A stretch of 55,584 nt of DNA, from positions 1 to 55,584 of the IMG/VR virus record IMGVR_UViG_3300012985_000002; one strand, written 5' to 3'. The notes beneath the pieces are model-generated. The model worked only from the letters and a program-made list of their open reading frames with translations, did not search any database and was not told the DNA's origin. Positions within the stretch are counted from its first letter, which is position 1. Every line of letters begins with the position of its first letter. Made by a program: the position numbers and the translations under genes. This document shows positions 19,072 to 27,627 of the stretch, one piece after another. This DNA is from a virus.

Positions 19072-19224
19072 ATGGATCCTCTCGAAGCACTTCGCCAGAT
19101 CGCACAGCAGCTGAACGACCTCTCGGGCGGCATGCTGGACATCCTCAACCAGCTCGGAGGCGCACAGGGCGGCGGCGCACCCTCCGAGGAAGGTGCGGTT
19201 CCTGCTCCCCCTTCCGGCGAGTAA
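19072..19224 (+). CDS. Small acidic protein between two hairpins (50 aa)
   Basis: ATG 19072 follows AAGGAG with 6-base spacing and the frame stays open to TAA at 19222. The product starts MDPLEALRQIAQQLNDLSG, a short amphipathic helix, and ends in a Gly/Pro/Ser/Glu-rich flexible tail. It has no cysteines and no membrane segment. Its place directly after the capsid gene, bracketed by hairpins at 19018-19043 and 19247-19285, suggests a virion accessory protein such as a small decoration or scaffold-like factor. That role is inferred from position only. Confidence 0.7.
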   Translation: MDPLEALRQIAQQLNDLSGGMLDILNQLGGAQGGGAPSEEGAVPAPPSGE

Positions 19225-19246
19225 TCGCTCGTAACGCAGAAGCACT

Positions 19247-19285
19247 GGAGCGGGGGCGGCAATCCTTCCTTGCCGTCCCCGCTCC
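19247..19285 (+). terminator. Strong GC-rich hairpin after the 50-aa gene
   Basis: A 16-bp stem with one G-T wobble (ggagcgggg...ccccgctcc continuing as cggcaa/ttgccg) closes a 7-nt loop tccttcc. No U-run follows. It separates the capsid and small-gene unit from the fibre genes. Confidence 0.65.
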
Positions 19286-19305
19286 AATCATGAAAGGACA
19301 GGTCC

Positions 19306-20166
19306 ATGGCGTACGTGGGTAACAGCCCCGAGAGCGAGACCGTTCTCCGCCTGCAGGCTCGCAAGTCCTTCTCGCTTGGTGTCTGGATCGAAGACCAGAA
19401 CGGCAAGCCCCTCGACATCACCGGCTGCTCGTTCCGGTTCGTGGCCCGCAAGAAGGTTGTCGAGGCAGACAACGACGACACCGGCAACCTCATCGCCAAC
19501 TACATGGGGCTCCTCCAGGCTCCGACTCTCGGCTACCTGACGTTCAACTTCCAGGCGGCTGAGCTCGACTGGACTCCCGGCGAGTACCAGTACACGATCA
19601 CTCTTAGTGACGCGGGCTTCTCCACTGTCATCGTGCAGGGCGTGATTCAGCTGGAGCAGAACACCGAGTTCACCAGCATGACAGAGTCCTACGTTCCCGG
19701 CGCGCCACCGACCGCGCTCCGCGTCGTGCTCCGCGAGAACGCCTCGATCATCGTTCGCACCGGCCCCACGCTCGCTCCCGGTGAAGCTCTCTTCACGGTA
19801 GACGACGAGCGCAAGCTGGATGAGATCTATGCAGGCAAGCTCGCAGAGGGCTCGACGCTCAACGCCGACATGATTCCTGACGGTACCACCAAGGTCATCA
19901 TGACGCTGGCAGAGCGCAACCAACTCGCCAACCTGTCTCTGGAGTGGGACGACATCATCGGGAAGCCGGACTTCGGCGACATCATCACCCATGACGTGTC
20001 GGAGTTCATTCTCAAGGGTGGCATCAACGCGTCCACCGACTTCGCCTCGGGTACTATCCCGACGGCTCGCCTGCCGATCGTGTCCTCCCAGCCTGGCATG
20101 GTCATCACGACTGGAGCACCTGTAGCTGGCAACCCTGGTCGCATCACGCTCAAGTACACCCCGTAG
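19306..20166 (+). CDS. Tail fibre/spike-type protein with BppU-like N-terminal domain (286 aa)
   Basis: The first roughly 145 residues resemble the protein from 21912: both have ARKSFS-G-WI-D near the start, then QAPTLGY, PG-Y, QNTEF and a VVLR end. This pattern fits the beta-sandwich anchor of phage baseplate upper proteins (BppU-type). The C-terminal part differs and includes a helical stretch (AERNQLANL) and a short beta-rich tip. It probably sits on the tail or capsid vertex as part of the adsorption apparatus. GAAAGGA lies 7 bases before the ATG. Confidence 0.6.
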   Translation: MAYVGNSPESETVLRLQARKSFSLGVWIEDQNGKPLDITGCSFRFVARKKVVEADNDDTGNLIANYMGLLQAPTLGYLTFNFQAAELDWTPGEYQYTITLSDAGFSTVIVQGVIQLEQNTEFTSMTESYVPGAPPTALRVVLRENASIIVRTGPTLAPGEALFTVDDERKLDEIYAGKLAEGSTLNADMIPDGTTKVIMTLAERNQLANLSLEWDDIIGKPDFGDIITHDVSEFILKGGINASTDFASGTIPTARLPIVSSQPGMVITTGAPVAGNPGRITLKYTP

Positions 20167-20172
20167 GTCGTC

Positions 20173-21915
20173 ATGGCGTCCTGGGATCACAGAGCGGGGA
20201 CTGGTAACGGGGCTTACCAGCTTTACCTCTTCGTCAACGAGACAGGTTTCTCGCGTGGTGGCGGGCCTGGACAGGTCTCCCTCGACTGGGAACTCGGCAT
20301 CATCAAGGTCGGTTCCTCGGGAGGCTTCGCATCGTCTGACGGTGCCGTCGAGTGGGAAGTCCACATGTACGGCAACAACAACGGCGACCGCTCTGGCACG
20401 TCGGCGTTCTCCATCGGTGCGAACGAGGCGATCGGTACTCGCAAGGTTCTCGCCACGCAGGCCGGATGGACGTTCGCGTACAACGGAGACTATCTCGGCA
20501 ACCTGTCACTCAACACAATGGCGCGAGCGACGTTCGCCAACTCGATCGGCTCGCCTCAGATCGGGTGGGGCTGGGTCGCCATGTCGGCGGTCGCCTTCAA
20601 TGGTATTGCCCCAGCTGTCCCGATCCTCGTCGCGCGCAACAGTGACACGTCTGTCACGATCCGTGGCTACGACTCGAACGACTGGGGTGTTGGCGGCTCG
20701 GCACTCCAGCACAACCAGGACCGCTCGGACTTCAGCAACTTCACCCCGCTGACCAGTACCGGCTATCCGACGACTGCAGGTGGCGCTGCTCACGACGTCA
20801 CGCACACGATCAACGCACACGCGACGTACTACTTCCGCAACGCAGTTCGAGACCGTGCAGGTTCGTGGCTGGCGTCGGCTGGCCTGACGTTCTACGGTCG
20901 TCCTAGCAAGCCAGGCCCGCCCGAAGTCACGACGGCTACGACGAACTCTCTCACGCTGAACCTGCCCGCTCCGTCGTACACGGGCGCAGCAGTCACGTCG
21001 CGCGAGACTCAGCTCAGCACTGCTGCAGACATGTCGTCCCCGCTGACGAGCACTGCCTCGCCCGCCGTGTTCAACAGCCTGCCGCGTGCAACCAAGCACT
21101 ACACGCGGCAACGTCTCACGACGAGTGCAGGCACGAGTGACTGGTCTGACATCGTCGAGGTCTCTACAATCGGCTCGCCTCCGAGCGCTCCGACTGGCTA
21201 CGGCATCACGGACCTCGCCTCGACCTCTGCCACGGTGACGACCGGCTCCCTCGCTGACAATGGTGGTGCGGTACCGTCGCAGGTGCGCGTCAAGCTCAGC
21301 ACGACGGCGAGCGACGCAGGCCTGCTGTCTACGACCACCCAGACCTCGTGGAACCCGCTCCGCCTCAACAGTCTGACGGAGAACACCACGTACTATGTCG
21401 CTGAGGCGGCGTACAACGACGTGCCTGGTGGTGGGTGGGGTCCGTACGGTGCGTGGGTGCCGTTCACCACGCTCAACACCGTACCCAATTCGCCGGTGCT
21501 GTCGGCGTCTGGCATCACTGGCAACTCGGCAACGCTGCAGTGGACTGTGCCCTCTGACCTCAACGGTGCAGTCATCACGGCGTACAAGCTCCGCGTGGCT
21601 CGCGACGCCGCTCTGACTCAGAGCGTGCAGGACTTCACTCTCGCCCCTGGCTCGCTCGCTCAGGTGCTCTCGGGTCTGGCGACAGCGACGCAGTACTTCG
21701 CGACCGTCTGGACGGAGACCGACAAGGGTCGAGGCTCGTCCTCTAACGTGCTGTCGTTCGCAACCACGGGTGGTGGCGGCGTACAGTCTGGCGTGTACAT
21801 CGATGTGGCAGGCGTGCCGAAGTTCGCAGAGGTCTGGCTCGACGTGGCCGGTGTCCCGAAGCGGTGCGAAGTCTACATCGACGTGGCAGGTGTCCCGAAG
21901 CTGGTGATCCAGTGA
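20173..21915 (+). CDS. Fibronectin type III-repeat minor tail/fibre protein (580 aa)
   Basis: An N-terminal beta-rich domain (about 1-160, Gly/Trp/Asn-rich) and a linker domain are followed by about three fibronectin type III-like modules at roughly 242-330, 333-430 and 434-535. These show the usual P-x-x-P starts, paired Leu-x-x-Leu-x-x-x-Thr-x-Tyr ends and Thr/Ser-rich strands. After a Gly run come three 13-residue copies of a (Y/W)(I/L)DVAGVPK unit (542-580). Such proteins decorate virions or bind cell-wall sugars. The start is 6 bases after the previous stop with a weak ribosome site. Confidence 0.65.
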   Translation: MASWDHRAGTGNGAYQLYLFVNETGFSRGGGPGQVSLDWELGIIKVGSSGGFASSDGAVEWEVHMYGNNNGDRSGTSAFSIGANEAIGTRKVLATQAGWTFAYNGDYLGNLSLNTMARATFANSIGSPQIGWGWVAMSAVAFNGIAPAVPILVARNSDTSVTIRGYDSNDWGVGGSALQHNQDRSDFSNFTPLTSTGYPTTAGGAAHDVTHTINAHATYYFRNAVRDRAGSWLASAGLTFYGRPSKPGPPEVTTATTNSLTLNLPAPSYTGAAVTSRETQLSTAADMSSPLTSTASPAVFNSLPRATKHYTRQRLTTSAGTSDWSDIVEVSTIGSPPSAPTGYGITDLASTSATVTTGSLADNGGAVPSQVRVKLSTTASDAGLLSTTTQTSWNPLRLNSLTENTTYYVAEAAYNDVPGGGWGPYGAWVPFTTLNTVPNSPVLSASGITGNSATLQWTVPSDLNGAVITAYKLRVARDAALTQSVQDFTLAPGSLAQVLSGLATATQYFATVWTETDKGRGSSSNVLSFATTGGGGVQSGVYIDVAGVPKFAEVWLDVAGVPKRCEVYIDVAGVPKLVIQ

Positions 21916-23882
21916 ACACCCTGACCAACACACCCATCGACGTCACTGTCATCGAGGCAGAGGCACGCAAGTCGTTCTCGTTCGGCATCTGGATTGTCGA
22001 CAGCAACAAGGCTCCCGTCGACCTCACCGATTCCTCAACCACATTCACAGTGGCGAAGTTCGACAAGTTCGGTCTGCCGACCGTGCTCATCTCCAAGATT
22101 GCCCCCATCCAGGCGCCTACGCTCGGCTACATGGTTGTGCCCATCCAGGCTGACGAGATGGATCTCAAGCCTGGTACTTACAACTTCACCACGACACTCC
22201 GCATCCAGGGTTACAGTGTCGTGCTGATGAAGGGCGAATTCAAGGTCCTGCAGAACACGGAGTTCGAGAGTGTCAACGAGGACTACGTCGTCAACAACCC
22301 GTCTCAGAACCTGCAGGTCGTTCTCCGCAATCAGCTGCAGGTTCACATCGAGCTCACTTCGATGCTCCCGCCCAACCTCATCATTCCGAGCGACGCGTCT
22401 GACGCCGCTGTCGCAGGCTATTTCAACAACCCTGCTTCGCTGACTCGCGGTGTCACTGACGCGCTCTACGCTACGATCGTCTATGTCGACCAGGTGACCA
22501 GTGACCTGCAAGGGCAGATCGACACGCAGATGACGTGGCTCGAAGGTCATGACAACGCGATCAGCCAGCTGCAGAGTGATTCGCTCTTCCGTCAGGACTT
22601 CGACCTCAAGGGTGACATCCTCGTCGGGCAGACGGATAACCAGTACGACACCCTGCACGCAGGCCCCAACAACCGATTCCTCATCGCTGACTCGACGCAG
22701 CCTCTCGGTCTCCGCTGGACGCCTGGCTCTCACCTGACGGGTGGGAGTATCAGTCAGGGCGGCGGTACTGCTCGGTACGTCCGCGTGGCAGTCCTCGACG
22801 GTGCCAACGTGAACAGTGGTGCTGCCCTTGAACTGGAGTACGGGGCCGGTGCCAATTACGGCACTATGGCCCTGCTGACAGGTCGCATCCACTTCCAGCA
22901 GCGCGGTGACAACGGTGTGTCGTGCACGATCCTCAACGACGTGCCCGCTCACGGCGGTGGCGAGTTCCCACTCTTCTACACCAGGCAGACCAGCACGTAC
23001 GTCTTCGAGCTTTGGGCTCTGCTCTCGACGTTCAGCATGACGATGACCGTGCGCCAGCTCAACGCGTTCCCGCTGGAAGACACACGCGCTCGTGTCACGA
23101 TGGACAGCGCTCAGACTGCTGCTCCAAGTTCGCTCGTCCGTGTCTGGCCGACTCCACTGGAGGCTCGGGGCTCGACGGCACAGAGAGACCAGACGTATGG
23201 CGTGCCTGCGAACGCTACAGAGCAGGCCGCTCTCGCGAACAAGACTCCGACGTGGTGGAACACCGACAAGGCGTGGTTGGAGGGCTACTACGCCCCGACC
23301 GGCCTCGCTGGCCTGACTGCTCTCGGCCTGCTGGCAGGTCGGCCTGCTGGCTGGTACCCCATCTCGGGCAAGCTCCCACGAGTCAAGATCCAGGTTCCTG
23401 CGATCAGTGGTATCGGCGCAAACCAGTATCGCTTCCGGACAGGGTACTGGAACAACCCTCCTGCAGACCAGATCGACGGCATCACCGTCGACAACACCAA
23501 TGGTCTCCTGACTCTTCCGCAGATCGGTCTGTACCGGGCAAGCTGGATGATTGCTCAGGGTACGGGTGCTGGAATGAGCCTCATCATCGGTGCTGCTCTC
23601 AATACGACGACTCCGACCTCCGCTCCAGGTGGTACAACCTTCGGCGTCAACGGAGTCTTCGGCGCAACGGAGATGCCAAGCAGCTCTACGAACTACACGT
23701 TCAACGTCTCTCCGCCGACGTTCTTGGTTGCGACCGTTGCTGCAACCGACCACATCACGTTCTGGTTCAACGGGGGTACAGGTACCTCCAACATCATCGG
23801 CTGGGTCTCCAGCTATCCTGGTATGGTGCAGGCACAAGCGCTCTGCGTCGAATACGTCGGGCCGCCGTTCGTAGCCCGGTAA
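21912..23882 (+). CDS. Receptor-binding tail fibre with BppU-like anchor (656 aa)
   Basis: I chose GTG 21912, which overlaps the upstream stop as GTGA; an upstream in-frame GTG at 21864 lacks support. Residues 1-135 form the anchor domain shared with the protein from 19306. A helical stretch at about 165-215 (YVDQVTSDLQGQ onward) looks like a trimeric coiled coil. Then come beta-rich domains and a C-terminal C1q/TNF-like jelly-roll pattern (GLYRASW near 545, VAATDHITFWF near 615, a final LCVEYV strand). This architecture suits the host-recognising fibre. The domain assignment is by eye. Confidence 0.65.
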   Translation: MNTLTNTPIDVTVIEAEARKSFSFGIWIVDSNKAPVDLTDSSTTFTVAKFDKFGLPTVLISKIAPIQAPTLGYMVVPIQADEMDLKPGTYNFTTTLRIQGYSVVLMKGEFKVLQNTEFESVNEDYVVNNPSQNLQVVLRNQLQVHIELTSMLPPNLIIPSDASDAAVAGYFNNPASLTRGVTDALYATIVYVDQVTSDLQGQIDTQMTWLEGHDNAISQLQSDSLFRQDFDLKGDILVGQTDNQYDTLHAGPNNRFLIADSTQPLGLRWTPGSHLTGGSISQGGGTARYVRVAVLDGANVNSGAALELEYGAGANYGTMALLTGRIHFQQRGDNGVSCTILNDVPAHGGGEFPLFYTRQTSTYVFELWALLSTFSMTMTVRQLNAFPLEDTRARVTMDSAQTAAPSSLVRVWPTPLEARGSTAQRDQTYGVPANATEQAALANKTPTWWNTDKAWLEGYYAPTGLAGLTALGLLAGRPAGWYPISGKLPRVKIQVPAISGIGANQYRFRTGYWNNPPADQIDGITVDNTNGLLTLPQIGLYRASWMIAQGTGAGMSLIIGAALNTTTPTSAPGGTTFGVNGVFGATEMPSSSTNYTFNVSPPTFLVATVAATDHITFWFNGGTGTSNIIGWVSSYPGMVQAQALCVEYVGPPFVAR

Positions 23883-23905
23883 CCAAAGAGAAGGAAGGAA
23901 AGGCA

Positions 23906-24181
23906 ATGGCAGAAGCAAAGACCAAGGAGCAGGTCCTCGCAGAGCTCAGCGACAACGATCGCGCGCAGCTGCACGGTGCGCTCAAGACGTGGCGCAAGGA
24001 GGGAGTGGAGAACCCGCTCATCCCTCTCGGCGACGTCGACGGAGACGGGATCATCGAGGCGTGGGCGCTCGACCTCGAGGGTGAGCTCACCCTCGTCGCC
24101 ACGGGCCTCGACGAGACCGTGTTCGAGAGCACCGGCGAGGGCATCGAGCTCGGCGGCATCCCCCAGGAAGGAGCAGAGTAA
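23906..24181 (+). CDS. Small acidic protein of unknown function (91 aa)
   Basis: ATG 23906 follows GGAAGGAAAGG. The stop overlaps the endolysin start (taATG). The product is strongly acidic, with a helical N-terminus (KTKEQVLAELSDNDR) and a DGDGIIEAW segment followed by short strands. I do not recognise a family. Its place between receptor-binding protein and endolysin suggests a virion accessory or lysis-module protein. Confidence 0.7.
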   Translation: MAEAKTKEQVLAELSDNDRAQLHGALKTWRKEGVENPLIPLGDVDGDGIIEAWALDLEGELTLVATGLDETVFESTGEGIELGGIPQEGAE

Positions 24182-25017
24182 TGGCATTCGTCTACGAGAC
24201 CATCGACGGTCAGCGCGTCGAGAACTCGGTCGGCGCGGCGTTCCGTCGCATGGCGGCTGACTTCCAGGCCGCGACCGGCTGCTCGCTCCACATCTCGTCC
24301 GGCACCCGCACGGACGCTGAGCAGGAAGCGATCTTCCGCGCTCGCTACGTGCTGGCAGGCCAGGTCAACGGTCGTCGTGTCTACGACACCCGCTGGTGGG
24401 CAGGCCAGATGTGGTACCGCATCTCGTCCGCTGGCACGGTCGCCCCTCCGGGATCGTCCAACCACCAGGAGGGCGGTCCGAACGGGCCTCGCTCGATCGA
24501 CGTGTACGACTCCGGTGCAGACGCGGGCGTGACCCGCTTCGGCACTCGTCGCAACCAGTGGATGCACGACAACGCGCACCGCTACGAGTTCGAGAACGAG
24601 GGCGAGAAGTTCAACGAGGCGTGGCACAAGACGTTCCGCGGCTCGCTGGAGGACGCCGTCGTGCCGCCCCAGCCGCCCACCAACCTGCCCGGCCCCGAGG
24701 CCATGCTGGAGTGGAACTGGACCGGCATCCAGGAGATGCTGCGTGGGACGGGCCGGTACAACGGTCGGATCGACAACGACCCCGGCCACGGCACCATCTC
24801 CGGCTTCCAGGACTTCCTCAACGACTTCGGTTACAGCCGCGCCGTCTTCGGTCGCGACATCGCCGAAGACGGTGCCTTCGGCAAGGAGTCCTGCATGGCC
24901 GCTCAGCAGTGGCTCAAGGCCAAGTGGGGATACTCCGGCTCGATCGACGGCATCCCCGGTCCCGGCACGCACGCGGCATGGACACGAGCGGAGGCGGCGA
25001 ACGCGCAGGCGTTCTGA
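24181..25017 (+). CDS. Endolysin: M15-type peptidase plus peptidoglycan-binding domain (278 aa)
   Basis: Cleaves cell-wall peptide links for lysis. The N-terminal domain shows an M15/VanY-like zinc set: S-x-H (H95), D107 in SIDVYD, and the E-x-W-H motif at E146/H149. The 11 residues between H95 and D107 are more than the usual spacing, so a family variant is likely. The C-terminal part (about 175-278) has paired GxxDGxxGxxT-like patterns typical of a PG_binding_1 fold. It is followed by three small membrane proteins, giving a lysis cassette. Confidence 0.8.
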   Translation: MAFVYETIDGQRVENSVGAAFRRMAADFQAATGCSLHISSGTRTDAEQEAIFRARYVLAGQVNGRRVYDTRWWAGQMWYRISSAGTVAPPGSSNHQEGGPNGPRSIDVYDSGADAGVTRFGTRRNQWMHDNAHRYEFENEGEKFNEAWHKTFRGSLEDAVVPPQPPTNLPGPEAMLEWNWTGIQEMLRGTGRYNGRIDNDPGHGTISGFQDFLNDFGYSRAVFGRDIAEDGAFGKESCMAAQQWLKAKWGYSGSIDGIPGPGTHAAWTRAEAANAQAF

Positions 25018-25023
25018 CCTCAC

Positions 25024-25488
25024 ATGTTCACTCATCTGCCGAAGTCCTCGCAAGTGCTGTTGCGAATCGCGCTCTCCGGAGCGTGGTTCTTCAGCATGCT
25101 CGCAGGTCTGAGTGCAGTGGTGTTCCTGAGTCCGGTTAACGACGCGGGCTTCCTCTTCGAAGCCCGCGTCGTGGCCGGGATCAGTCTTACAGTGGCAACA
25201 GCATTCGCAACGGTTGGAGTTGCCTTCAACCGCTATCGGATGGAGTGGGTGTCTAGCTGGTTCGCAGCCGCTGGCTTCACACCTTACATCACCCTGTACT
25301 GGTCGGTTGTACCCGACAACATCGACGGTACTCTGCCTGTTGCATTCCTGATGATGAGCCTCGTAACGTTCTACGCGTTCCGTGGTGTGTCAGGGGGTGC
25401 GCACGCGGCACGTCTCCGCGAGATCCACAAGAAAGCGGAAACGGGGCCGATCATCCAACTAGAGAAGGAGGTAAACGACGATGAATGA
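25024..25488 (+). CDS. Membrane protein with about four transmembrane segments, lysis cassette (154 aa)
   Basis: Hydrophobic segments lie at about 12-34, 46-68, 80-98 and 104-122, followed by a charged cytoplasmic-type tail (HAARLREIHKKAE). It sits directly after the endolysin and overlaps the next gene by 8 bases. It may be a holin or holin partner. The ribosome binding site is weak, so expression may depend on coupling with the endolysin gene. Confidence 0.65.
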   Translation: MFTHLPKSSQVLLRIALSGAWFFSMLAGLSAVVFLSPVNDAGFLFEARVVAGISLTVATAFATVGVAFNRYRMEWVSSWFAAAGFTPYITLYWSVVPDNIDGTLPVAFLMMSLVTFYAFRGVSGGAHAARLREIHKKAETGPIIQLEKEVNDDE

Positions 25489-25870
25489 GTGGCTGCCCTG
25501 GGTCGTTGCGCTGGTTCCCCTCGGCGTAGCGCTCGTCGCTGGCGTCAACGCGTGGCGCAAGCAGCGCGATGACAAGCGACAGGGGGTAGCCGCAAGTGAA
25601 ACGGCAGAGAACGACTCGGAAGCGGCTCGATGGAAGAGCATCATCGAGACGCAGACCAAGGCTCTCCTGGAGCCCATGAAAGCTCAACTGCAAGAACACG
25701 CGGACAAGATTCGCGGATTGGAGGCAGAGCTCGAGTCCCGCACGAAGAAGTACTGGCAGGCAATCGGACTCATCAGAGCTCTCTATCTCTGGATCGAACG
25801 CAACGTGTCGATCGATCCTGACAAACAGCCTGTCCCCTCTCCCACAGAACTGATTAAGGAAGACATCTGA
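25481..25870 (+). CDS. Single-pass membrane protein with coiled coil, lysis cassette (129 aa)
   Basis: One N-terminal membrane segment (about 5-24) is followed by a basic patch (WRKQRDDKRQ) and a long helical coiled-coil stretch (about 45-100). AAGGAGG precedes ATG 25481. The topology resembles spanin-like or antiholin-like partners in actinophage lysis cassettes. No signal-peptidase or lipobox motif is visible, so this is an inference from position and topology. Confidence 0.6.
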   Translation: MNEWLPWVVALVPLGVALVAGVNAWRKQRDDKRQGVAASETAENDSEAARWKSIIETQTKALLEPMKAQLQEHADKIRGLEAELESRTKKYWQAIGLIRALYLWIERNVSIDPDKQPVPSPTELIKEDI

Positions 25871-26196
25871 TGATCACCTTCGACTTCAACATCCTCACCC
25901 TGCTGACGTTCATCGTCGCGATCTTCCTGCCCTTGCTGGTGGGTCTCGTGACCAAGGTCGTCACCAAGCCGGGTGTGCGAGCCGTGCTGCTCGCCCTGTT
26001 CGCCGCGATCGCGGGCTTCCTCAACGAACTCATCGCGGCACTCACGACCGGCGGTGCGTTCAATGTGTCGGAAGCCCTCTTCCTGTGGGTCGGCATCTTC
26101 GTCGTTGCGGTGGCTACCCACTTCGGTATCTGGAAGCCCACCGGGACGAGCACCAGGGCACAGGCCGCGCTGGGCGGCGACACCCCGAACGTCTGA
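25870..26196 (+). CDS. Putative holin (108 aa)
   Basis: Three hydrophobic segments at about 8-29, 36-56 and 66-86 in a roughly 100-residue protein with a short polar C-terminus fit a class I holin. It starts in the upstream stop (TGATG) with AAGGAAG before it. It closes the endolysin-membrane-protein cluster. Which of the three membrane proteins forms the hole cannot be decided from sequence. Confidence 0.65.
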   Translation: MITFDFNILTLLTFIVAIFLPLLVGLVTKVVTKPGVRAVLLALFAAIAGFLNELIAALTTGGAFNVSEALFLWVGIFVVAVATHFGIWKPTGTSTRAQAALGGDTPNV

Positions 26197-26201
26197 GTTC
26201 G

Positions 26202-26210
26202 TGGTATAAT
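26202..26210 (+). promoter_or_regulatory. Extended -10 promoter (TGGTATAAT)
   Basis: TATAAT at 26205-26210 is preceded by TGG, matching an extended -10. No -35 hexamer is seen. It lies 22 bp before the start of the gene at 26232 and matches six other sites in this genome with core GGTATA(A/C)T. Confidence 0.6.
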
Positions 26211-26231
26211 CCGATTCGAGAGGAGTGGACG

Positions 26232-27626
26232 ATGAGCTTCCTGGATGATGTAATCAACTTCCTGAGCGGACGTGGAACACCCGCACAGTCGAAGACCCCG
26301 GCGAAGCCGTCGTCCACTCCGTCTCCCAAGACACAGACGCGGACTGTATCTCCGGGACGCGTGCAGTCCGCGTCTGTACCGGTCCTCTCCGGGGGCGGTG
26401 GAGGCGGTGGAGGCGGTGGCATGCGAGGCATGTCACTGTCTGCACCTGCCCCGTCGCCTGAACCAGCACCCGCGCCTGACCCCGTGCAGACCTTCATCCA
26501 GCCCACTCAGCCGGAAGAAAAGAAGCCCGAGAAGAAGGAATACAACTTCTGGGACGACCTCGGCGCGTGGTTCACGTCTCCTGCTGAGGGTAGCATCTTC
26601 ACCACGCCCATCGCTGGTGCTGCTCAGAAGAAGGAAGACGAGCAGAACCTCTGGAACAGCGTCATGGGCGAGGGCAATCTCACGCCCGAGGGTGGCATCA
26701 AGATTCCGACCAACGAACAGCTCAAGCAGCTCGGTCGCGAAGATGAAGTTATCAACGTCGACGGCGACCTCCGGCCTGTTACCAACTCGCCGTTCGAGAA
26801 CGTCGCCAACCGGGAGGCTGCTGCAGCTGCAGACGCAATCAACGCTCGCGAGGGCTTCACTGACTCGCTCTACAACTTCGAAGGTCCGCGCCAGGTGCGT
26901 GAGCTCACTCCTGAAGAGTGGGCAGGACTCTCGCCTGAGCAGCAGAAGGGCGTCATCGCCACGTACGCTCTGTATGAGGCGTCTCTCGCCGACCGCACGG
27001 CTGAGGGCAAGGCCGATGAAGACTACAACCAGGCTGTCCTGGACATCTTCGGTGAGGGTGGCGGGTCCGACACCTACATGCCGAACACGATCAAGGTGCT
27101 GCAGGACCTCGGTTATAACACTGAGACCGGCGACCTCGACAACTTCCGTACGACGAACGCGATCGCTGACTACCGAGACATCCTCGGCTCAGGCGGTCTC
27201 AAGGGCGAGGGACAGCGGCTGGAGGTCTTCAACGACCTCGCCGCCAGCCCCGCGTTCAACGACGAAAGCGTCCAGGTGTCCCTGGAAGCAGGTGCAAGCC
27301 TGCTCGACTCGCTCCGGAACAGCGGGTCGTTTGCTCCCAGCGTATTCGAGTTCGGTGGTCTTTCTACTCCGGTTACCGAGCTCGGCGCTGAGGATCAGGA
27401 CTACCTCATGACCATGCTCAAGGGCCTGGCCAGCAGGGACATCTGGGCGCGACTGTCCGAGGAACAGAACCTCAACGACGAAGTCACGGCTGACCTCCAG
27501 GCCGCTCGTGACAAGTACGGTGATGACGTCATCTCCACGTTCTTCCTCAACAACATCTCGGGCTTCACCAACAACACCGACTTCATGACGCCGGAAGAGT
27601 TCCGCACAAACTGGATTGGAGGCTGA
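26232..27626 (+). CDS. Putative internal virion protein with Gly/Pro linker (464 aa)
   Basis: ATG 26232 follows GAGGAG. A Ser/Thr/Pro-rich N-terminus leads to a run of 10 glycines (about residues 54-63), then a Pro/Ala-rich linker, a Lys/Glu patch and a largely helical acidic domain. It has its own promoter and precedes two other virion-type genes. It probably belongs to the internal core or tail assembly ejected with DNA. No enzyme motif is seen and the family is not recognised. Confidence 0.65.
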   Translation: MSFLDDVINFLSGRGTPAQSKTPAKPSSTPSPKTQTRTVSPGRVQSASVPVLSGGGGGGGGGGMRGMSLSAPAPSPEPAPAPDPVQTFIQPTQPEEKKPEKKEYNFWDDLGAWFTSPAEGSIFTTPIAGAAQKKEDEQNLWNSVMGEGNLTPEGGIKIPTNEQLKQLGREDEVINVDGDLRPVTNSPFENVANREAAAAADAINAREGFTDSLYNFEGPRQVRELTPEEWAGLSPEQQKGVIATYALYEASLADRTAEGKADEDYNQAVLDIFGEGGGSDTYMPNTIKVLQDLGYNTETGDLDNFRTTNAIADYRDILGSGGLKGEGQRLEVFNDLAASPAFNDESVQVSLEAGASLLDSLRNSGSFAPSVFEFGGLSTPVTELGAEDQDYLMTMLKGLASRDIWARLSEEQNLNDEVTADLQAARDKYGDDVISTFFLNNISGFTNNTDFMTPEEFRTNWIGG

Positions 27627-27627
27627 C

